Part shown: positions 6,338-10,908 of the stretch, one piece after another
How positions within the stretch are numbered: position 1 is the stretch's first letter
Layout of the letters: each line of letters starts with the position of its first letter
Assembly (NCBI GenBank): GCA_016781775.1
Contig: JADDPR010000210.1
Coordinates: 1-10,908, forward strand
Length of the DNA stretch: 10,908 nucleotides
Reading direction: 5' to 3'
Source: Rubrobacter sp.
GTDB lineage: Bacteria; Actinomycetota; Rubrobacteria; Rubrobacterales; Rubrobacteraceae
Notes under the pieces: model-generated
What the model was told of the DNA's origin: nothing
What the model saw: the letters and a program-made list of their open reading frames with translations, nothing else
The model's database searches: none
Program-made: the position numbers and the translations under genes

Positions 6338-8136
6338 GCCGACACCCTCTCCATCCGCCCCTCTTCGCCGTACATCTCGTGGTAGCGGCCCCGTCTTTCG
6401 AGGAGCTCCTCGTGGGTGCCGGCCTCGACGATGCGGCCGTCCTCGAGGACGGCGATCCTGTCCGCCAGCAGGATGGTCGAGAGTCTGTGCGCCACGATAA
6501 ACGTCGTGCGGCCCCGGGATTCTTTCAAGGTGCCGCGCAGGGCCTCTTGGATGGACTTCTCCGTCTCGGCGTCGACCGAGGAGGTCGCGTCGTCGAGGAG
6601 GAGGATCTTCGGGTCCTTGACGAGGGCGCGGGCGATGGCGACGCGCTGCTTCTGGCCGCCGGAGAGGGTGATGCCCCACTCGCCGACCATCGTGTCGTAG
6701 CCCCTGGGGAAGTTCGAGATCTGCTCGTGGATACCCGCGACCCTCGCCGCCCGCTCGACCTCTTCCTGCGTGGCATCGGGGTTGCCGAAGGTGATGTTGT
6801 CCCGGACGGTCTCCGAGAACAGGAAGGTCTCTTGCGGCACCATGCCTACGTTCCGCCTCAGCTCGCCGAGCTCGATCTCACGCGCGTCCCTCTCGCCGAG
6901 CAGCACGTCACCCTCCTCCGGATCGTAGAAGCGCGCCACGAGCGAGAGCAGGGTGGACTTGCCGCTCCCCGTAGCCCCGACGACGGCTATCGCCTCCCCC
7001 GGCTCGACCGCAAGGTCCAGATCCTTCAGGACGGGGTCGCCCTCGTCTGCGTACGAGAAGGTGACGCCTCGAAGCCCGACGCCCGGGGTCTCGGAGGGGA
7101 ACGGAACCGGAGCTTCGGGCGAGCGAACCTCGGGCTCGGAGTCCAGGATCTCGAAGACCCGCTCCGAGGAGGCGAGGGCCCTCTGGCCCTGGTCTATGAC
7201 CATCCCGAAGCCCTGCATGGGCCAGACGAGCTGCATGAGGTAGAGCTGAAAGAGCGTGAACTGGCCGATGGTAAGCGACCCCTCGACGACGGCCCGTCCG
7301 CCGAAGAGTATCAGGATGGCGATGGAGGTCGCCGGGATGAAGCTCATCGCCGGGATGTAGAAGGCCCTCAAGCCCCGGGCTGCCATCGTCTCGTTGAGGA
7401 CGCCCTCGGCCCGGCCGCCGAACTGATCCTTCTCGAAGGGCTCGCGCGAGAAGGACTTCACGACCCGGATGCCGGAGACGTTCTCCTGCACGACCGTCGT
7501 CACGTCGGCGAGCTTCTGCTGCACGGAGCGGAAGATGGGGTGGACCGACGCTGCGAACCGCCACGCCGCGAACGCGAGGAGCGGCATCGGGCTGAGGACG
7601 ATGAGCGCCAGGCTCCAGTTCAAGTACAACAGCGCCGCCGAGACCACGACGAGCGTGAGCACGCTAATGAAGAGTTGGAACATCCCCCAGCCGACGAAGA
7701 AGCGCACCACGCGCAGGTCGTTTGTCGCCCGCGAGACCAGCTCTCCGGTCGAGGCCTTGTCGTAGAAGCCATGATGCAGGGAGAGCATCTTCTCGAAGAG
7801 CGCCTTGCGCAAACGGTACTCCACGACGTGGCCGAGGTAGTTTGTCGAGTACCGTCGCCCGAACCCGAAAAGGAAACGCAGGACCGAGAGGCCGAGAATC
7901 CCCAAAGCCAGCGGCCACAGGAGGTCCGGCCGGTCCGGACCGGCCGGCGGGAAGGCCCGGTCGATCGCCTCGGCGACGAGCCACGGTATGGCTATCCCCG
8001 CCACCGTGACCCCGAAGGCGCAGACGAAGCCGAGCACCAGCAGGTACCGTCGACCGCCGGTGAAGGACATTAGCCTGTGAAAAGTCTTCAAGAAACCGCC
8101 GCTTTCGAGGATGCCGAAGCCGTTATGCGCGAGCAA
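6334..8136 (-). CDS. ABC exporter half-transporter, degenerate-site subunit (multidrug type)
   Basis: This 600-residue protein has a membrane domain (about residues 30-335) followed by a nucleotide-binding domain (about 352-590). Walker A is GATGSGKST (387-395), the Q-loop is in VPQETFLF, the signature is canonical LSGGQ (491-495), Walker B is ILLLD (511-515), and the next residue is Asp (D516), not the catalytic Glu. The switch His is H550. The Glu-to-Asp change is the mark of the degenerate site in heterodimeric exporters such as BmrCD and TM287/288, and complements the neighbour's degenerate signature. It is the first gene of a two-gene operon, 118 bases downstream of the MerR gene on the same strand. 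The start is uncertain: TTG 8136 gives the longest form, but neither it nor TTG 8091 (giving MKTFHRLMSF) nor ATG 8070 has a strong ribosome binding site; 8091 fits the family's usual N-terminus best. Confidence 0.92.
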   Translation of the reverse strand: MLAHNGFGILESGGFLKTFHRLMSFTGGRRYLLVLGFVCAFGVTVAGIAIPWLVAEAIDRAFPPAGPDRPDLLWPLALGILGLSVLRFLFGFGRRYSTNYLGHVVEYRLRKALFEKMLSLHHGFYDKASTGELVSRATNDLRVVRFFVGWGMFQLFISVLTLVVVSAALLYLNWSLALIVLSPMPLLAFAAWRFAASVHPIFRSVQQKLADVTTVVQENVSGIRVVKSFSREPFEKDQFGGRAEGVLNETMAARGLRAFYIPAMSFIPATSIAILILFGGRAVVEGSLTIGQFTLFQLYLMQLVWPMQGFGMVIDQGQRALASSERVFEILDSEPEVRSPEAPVPFPSETPGVGLRGVTFSYADEGDPVLKDLDLAVEPGEAIAVVGATGSGKSTLLSLVARFYDPEEGDVLLGERDAREIELGELRRNVGMVPQETFLFSETVRDNITFGNPDATQEEVERAARVAGIHEQISNFPRGYDTMVGEWGITLSGGQKQRVAIARALVKDPKILLLDDATSSVDAETEKSIQEALRGTLKESRGRTTFIVAHRLSTILLADRIAVLEDGRIVEAGTHEELLERRGRYHEMYGEEGRMERVSA

Positions 8137-8175
8137 GCCGACGGAGAATAACCGTGCTTGCTACCCCTGACAGTA

Positions 8176-8203
8176 ATTCTATCCTCCATCCCGGATAGGA
8201 CAA
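8176..8203 (-). promoter_or_regulatory. Candidate promoter of the ABC exporter operon with a dyad in its spacer
   Basis: On the minus strand, TTGTCC (8203-8198) and TAGAAT (8181-8176, 5 of 6 matches to consensus) are 16 bases apart. A perfect inverted repeat, CTATCC-N8-GGATAG (8179-8198), fills the spacer and is centred almost at its middle. This lies 40 bases before the TTG at 8136. The dyad is a candidate operator; the MerR regulator encoded immediately upstream is the obvious candidate binder, but this is inference. The 16-base spacer is shorter than the 19-20 typical of MerR-activated promoters, so repression by another regulator is also possible. Confidence 0.45.
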
Positions 8204-8254
8204 CGCAGGGGTTCGGGCCGCCCGCTCACACGTCCATCAGGTCGCGGGTGGAGG

Positions 8255-9268
8255 TTAGTAGGTCTCCGTGCGAGGGTCCGCCGGGACGTCGGTACCGGAA
8301 CGCCCCGCGTCGATCCGCCACCGCAGGCCCTCCATCAGCCACCGGTACGCCTCGCCGTGGGGCGGCTTCTCCGGCCAGCCTCTGAGGATGCCGATCAACT
8401 GCCAGTAGCGCTCCGGCCTGGGGTCCACCGTCGCCTCGTAGTGCGAGAGCAGCCATTCGGCCAGCTCCGTGTCTCCCTCGCGGTTCATCGCCTTCGCGCA
8501 AGCCTTGAGGTACCGCTCGACGACCCCTTGCTCGCGCCCCCCGCGGGGCGAGCGGCCCTCCCGCACGGCAAGGATAGCCTCCCGCATGGCCTGGCCACCG
8601 GCTTCGTTCCACGCTGCGAGGTCGAAGTCTTCGTCTACCTCCTCCCAGAACGGCCGTGCCTGCCCCCTAACGGCCTGTACGAAGCCTTCGTCGGAGACGA
8701 GCTCCGCGAGCTCCACCCAGGCGTCGATCTGCCCGTCGGTGAGGTTCTCGGGCAGGTCGAGTACCGCCCCCTTCCAGAACCATTCTTTCCAGGCGGCGTC
8801 GAGGGGCACGTCCTCCACGGTCCTTTCCAGGTGCCTCCCCACGAACGCCTCGCGCTCGTGCGCCGACAGCAGCGCCAAGGCCCGCGCTCGATCCGGGTAG
8901 GGGCGCGTCGTTTTCTCTTCGCCTTCGCCGCCGGTCCCGAGGGAGGACTCGAGCAACGCGCGCCGGCGCGTGAGGGCTTTGATCTGGAGGTTGACCACAT
9001 CGAGCTGAAGCCTCGCGGCCTCCTCGGGCCCGAGCTCTTCGGTAAGAAGCCGCTTTATGGTGGTCAGGTCGAAATCCGCCGCTCTCAAGGTGCGCACGGT
9101 CTCCAGGCGCGAGAGATCCTCCTTCGAGTACAAACGGTAGCCCGAATCCGTGTACCCGGAAGGGGGAAGGACCCCTTCGTCCGAGTAGTGGCGGATGGTT
9201 TTGACGGGCACGCCGCTCAAGCGAGAAACCTCCCCGATCTTGTAGAGCCCGGCGTTTCTCCCGTCCAT
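8255..9268 (-). CDS. MerR-family transcriptional regulator with large helical effector domain
   Basis: This 337-residue protein starts with a MerR winged helix-turn-helix (residues 8-76: LYKIGEVSRLSGVPVKTIRHY, then GYRLYSKEDL). A dimerisation helix follows (about 80-110), then a long, mostly helical, Trp-rich C-terminal region (about 125-315). That layout resembles drug- or stress-sensing MerR proteins such as TipA and BmrR rather than the short metal-sensing kind; I see no metal-binding Cys cluster. The ATG at 9268 is chosen because AAGGGGG (9277-9283) lies 8 bases upstream; the open frame continues upstream without a homologous domain. The gene is divergent from the DUF2268 protease, and a MerR-type dyad sits 15 bases from its start, so it likely controls both that gene and itself. 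It may also act on the exporter operon downstream. The inducer is unknown. The effector domain family is not one I can name. Confidence 0.9.
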   Translation of the reverse strand: MDGRNAGLYKIGEVSRLSGVPVKTIRHYSDEGVLPPSGYTDSGYRLYSKEDLSRLETVRTLRAADFDLTTIKRLLTEELGPEEAARLQLDVVNLQIKALTRRRALLESSLGTGGEGEEKTTRPYPDRARALALLSAHEREAFVGRHLERTVEDVPLDAAWKEWFWKGAVLDLPENLTDGQIDAWVELAELVSDEGFVQAVRGQARPFWEEVDEDFDLAAWNEAGGQAMREAILAVREGRSPRGGREQGVVERYLKACAKAMNREGDTELAEWLLSHYEATVDPRPERYWQLIGILRGWPEKPPHGEAYRWLMEGLRWRIDAGRSGTDVPADPRTETY

Positions 9269-9281
9269 CTCATCTACCCCC

Positions 9282-9312
9282 TTGACTCTCCAGCTACGGG
9301 AGACTCTACGCT
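9282..9312 (+). promoter_or_regulatory. MerR-type promoter/operator driving the DUF2268 gene
   Basis: TTGACT (9282-9287) and TACGCT (9307-9312) are separated by exactly 19 bases, the overlong spacer typical of promoters activated by MerR-family DNA distortion. A 23-base dyad (9284-9306) covers the spacer and its edge: the 8-base arms GACTCTCC and GGAGACTC pair at 7 of 8 positions around a 7-base centre. The half-site is close to what is known for the drug-responsive BmrR operator. The predicted start of transcription is near 9319, giving a leader of about 67 bases. The -35 box overlaps the complement of the merR ribosome binding site, so binding could also dampen merR expression. Confidence 0.7.
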
Positions 9313-9385
9313 GTTTTACGAAGCCCATCCATGACGATGACGTGGAACGCGGCGGCGGGAACGGAGCGACGGGGGAGGAGATCGC

Positions 9386-10291
9386 ATGTGGATAGAAGCT
9401 ATAAACGTGCTTTTGGGCCAGGAGGCCGCGCTGCGGGCACCGGAGGAGACGCGAGAGGCGGTCTACCGCGAGCGGGTGGACGAGCCGTTGCGGTCGTTCT
9501 GGGAGCCCGCGATGCGCTACATGCCGAAGCCCTCCGGGGATTCGGAGGGCGGCGCGCCGTCCGGCACCGTCTTGCTCGGCTTCTACGGCCCGGATGGGGA
9601 CGCCGGGGAGGGCCTCGAAGCGCTCGCGAAGTTTGAGGAGGCGGGCTCCTTCGCCTCCTGCGTTGGCGCCCTCGAAGGGGCGGCGGAGGCACTGGCCCCG
9701 GGGGAGCACGGGGTCGAGGTCGAGAGCGTCGCGTTCTCGCTGGCGCTCGCGGACCCGCGGCTGCCGGATCTCACGGAGCGCAACCGGGGCTACACGGGCT
9801 TCGGTGGCATGATGGGCTACGCTGCGGTGCTAGCCTGGCCCGACGGTTACAACCTGGCCCGCCTGCCCTCCATCTCCGTCCACGAGCTGCACCACAACGT
9901 CCGCCTCGCCTTCGAGCCATGGACGCCCGGGACCACGGTCGGACAGTACGTCGTGCTCGAGGGCCTCGCCGAGGCCTTTGCGGCGGAGGCCCTCGGGGAG
10001 GAGCTTCTCGGGCCCTGGCCGAACGCACTCTCAGAAGAGGAGTTGGAGGCGGCGCGCCCCGTGTTCCGCGACGCCCTGGAGGTTTCGGGCTTCGACGAGA
10101 TCCGCGGTTACGTCTTCGGTGATTGGGCGGCCTCGCGGATGGGCTACGTCCCACGAGGGCTGCCGGACTTCGCCGGCTACGCCATGGGCTATCGGATCGT
10201 GCGGGAGTATCTCGAGCGCTCGGGACGCACCGCCGCCGAGGCGACGTACGCACCGTGGCGCGAGATCGTCGATGGCTCGCGGTATCTGTAG
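9386..10291 (+). CDS. DUF2268 family putative zinc-dependent protease
   Basis: This 301-residue protein matches the DUF2268 family (predicted Zn-dependent proteases; Bacillus YjaZ is a relative). The key motif is SVHELHHNVR, with HExxH at H166-E167-L168-H169-H170: two zinc-binding His and the catalytic Glu. The third ligand is probably a Glu in VLEGLAEAFAAE (E192 or E196), as in gluzincins. WPDGYN (151-156) before the motif and the C-terminal GYAMGYRIVREYLE (264-277) are also usual for the family. There is no signal peptide or membrane segment, so the protein should be cytoplasmic. The ATG at 9386 has GGAGGAG (9374-9380) 5 bases upstream. It is transcribed divergently from the MerR gene through a MerR-type promoter, so it is probably induced by whatever that regulator senses. 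Its substrate is unknown and protease activity is predicted only. Confidence 0.88.
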   Translation: MWIEAINVLLGQEAALRAPEETREAVYRERVDEPLRSFWEPAMRYMPKPSGDSEGGAPSGTVLLGFYGPDGDAGEGLEALAKFEEAGSFASCVGALEGAAEALAPGEHGVEVESVAFSLALADPRLPDLTERNRGYTGFGGMMGYAAVLAWPDGYNLARLPSISVHELHHNVRLAFEPWTPGTTVGQYVVLEGLAEAFAAEALGEELLGPWPNALSEEELEAARPVFRDALEVSGFDEIRGYVFGDWAASRMGYVPRGLPDFAGYAMGYRIVREYLERSGRTAAEATYAPWREIVDGSRYL

Positions 10292-10354
10292 CGGCGCGAT
10301 CGATCCCCGCGCAAGGGTTGCCCATCGTAATGGGTCATGCAGAGCTTCCGTCGG

Positions 10355-10384
10355 CGCTGGCCCCGAGGGCGGGGCACGCCAGCG
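10355..10384. terminator. Hairpin between the DUF2268 and DUF5946 genes
   Basis: CGCTGGC (10355-10361) pairs perfectly with GCCAGCG (10378-10384), and an inner CCC/GGG can extend the stem with a bulge. A smaller hairpin, CCCAT-CGTA-ATGGG, lies at 10321-10334. No T-run follows, so a terminator role is only possible; the larger hairpin ends 21 bases before the next start and could instead affect its expression. Confidence 0.3.
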
Positions 10385-10405
10385 TGGGCGCATGGAGGTG
10401 CGAGC

Positions 10406-10908
10406 TTGAATCGGAAACTGCGACGGTGCCCGGGGTGCGGCGTCCTGTTGCCGGAGACCGAAGGGACGACTCACCGGTACATCGGGGCCTCGCCGGAGTG
10501 CTGGGCCGTCTTCGGCGAGGTCTCCGAGAAGGAGTATGAGGACTTCCGCTATGCGCGCGTCCACGGGCTCACCGTGGATGCGTACTGCGCTCAACACCCG
10601 GGGGAGCCGTCGCCGCAGGCGGTAAGATCGGTGGCCGTGCACCTCGTCGGTCTCTACTTGCACCTGGAGCGCGGCCTTTCGCCCCGAGAGCTCTACGCCG
10701 CTCGCCAGCGGGTAGCGTCCCTCGCGAAGGAGGGGAAGAAGGACGTCTTCTGGATGGAACCACCCGCGTTTCTCGGCGAGAGGACGGTCCTGTGCGTACA
10801 CCATGCGAACGGGCCGGACGAGCACGCCGAGCGGGTGCGCGAGTGGGCGAGATCGGTGTGGGAAGCATGGTCGCCGCATCACGAGACCGTGCGCCGTTGG
10901 GCGGAGCC
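10406..10908 (+). CDS. DUF5946 family protein, 3' end cut by the window edge
   Basis: An open frame with no stop runs from TTG 10406 to the edge, giving 167 residues. It matches the DUF5946 family, which has no established function. Conserved-looking residues are CPGCG (C8, C11), H23 in THRYIGASPECW with C32, H53 and D58 in VHGLTVDAY, QHPG (H64) and SVAVHL (H79). The Cys and His cluster suggests a bound metal such as zinc, which is inference. The start is set by GGAGG (10394-10398) 7 bases before the TTG. A five-codon open frame (ATG 10392) ends in a TGA that overlaps the TTG, a possible but unproven translational coupling. It lies 114 bases after the protease gene in the same direction and could share its transcript. 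The C-terminus is missing only because the window ends. Confidence 0.82.
   Translation, partial: MNRKLRRCPGCGVLLPETEGTTHRYIGASPECWAVFGEVSEKEYEDFRYARVHGLTVDAYCAQHPGEPSPQAVRSVAVHLVGLYLHLERGLSPRELYAARQRVASLAKEGKKDVFWMEPPAFLGERTVLCVHHANGPDEHAERVREWARSVWEAWSPHHETVRRWAE

Noticed and set aside
6338..6679. Upstream extension of the second ABC gene frame
   Set aside because: It overlaps the nucleotide-binding domain of the first ABC gene in another frame; the GTG at 6337 overlapping the stop is the natural start.
6379..8073. A 564-codon open frame on the plus strand, antisense to the first ABC gene
   Set aside because: Composition is repetitive Arg/Asp/Glu/Gly/Leu with no domain, and the opposite strand encodes a full ABC exporter. 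Long antisense frames are normal in GC-rich DNA.
9269..9709. Upstream extension of the MerR frame
   Set aside because: It runs through the promoter region and antisense to the protease gene; the winged helix domain begins just after the ATG at 9268.
10031..10882. A 283-codon minus-strand open frame
   Set aside because: It is antisense to the C-terminus of the protease and to the DUF5946 gene, both of which have recognisable motifs.

Overview
The window looks like chromosomal DNA of a GC-rich actinobacterium, most likely Rubrobacter or a close relative. The base is the strong GC bias, the GTG and TTG starts with purine-rich ribosome binding sites, and the gene families present (F420-type LLM oxidoreductase, DUF5946, DUF2268, TipA/BmrR-like MerR). 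The genus is an inference from family content, not from a search. I see no rRNA, tRNA, CRISPR array, insertion sequence or phage gene.

Left part (1-4548): the 3' part of a flavin reductase-like gene that carries an apparent frameshift, then a small cupin gene, both on the plus strand. A minus-strand D-alanyl-D-alanine carboxypeptidase (peptidase S11) follows and is divergent from an LLM-class oxidoreductase. Next is a plus-strand serine hydrolase of the class C beta-lactamase/EstB family. It has a good sigma70-type promoter with an overlapping dyad, but its reading frame is broken by one missing base near 3763.

Middle part (4592-8136): two minus-strand ABC exporter half-transporters joined by a 4-base GTGA overlap. 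The first has Asp at the catalytic Walker B position and a normal LSGGQ signature. The second has the catalytic Glu and a degenerate LSVGE signature. This is the pattern of a heterodimeric multidrug-type exporter with one consensus and one degenerate ATP site (BmrCD, LmrCD and TM287/288 type). A promoter with a dyad in its spacer lies just upstream.

Right part (8255-10908): a MerR-family regulator with a large helical C-terminal domain on the minus strand, and divergently a DUF2268 putative zinc protease (HELHH motif) on the plus strand. The 117 bases between them hold a textbook MerR-type promoter for the protease: TTGACT, a 19-base spacer, TACGCT, with a 23-base dyad covering the spacer. 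This regulator-metalloprotease pair, with the exporter operon next to the regulator, is the best candidate here for a little-described stress or drug response module. A DUF5946 gene runs off the right edge.

Two genes each appear to lack a single base next to a short homopolymer, so sequencing or assembly error should be considered before calling either a true pseudogene.
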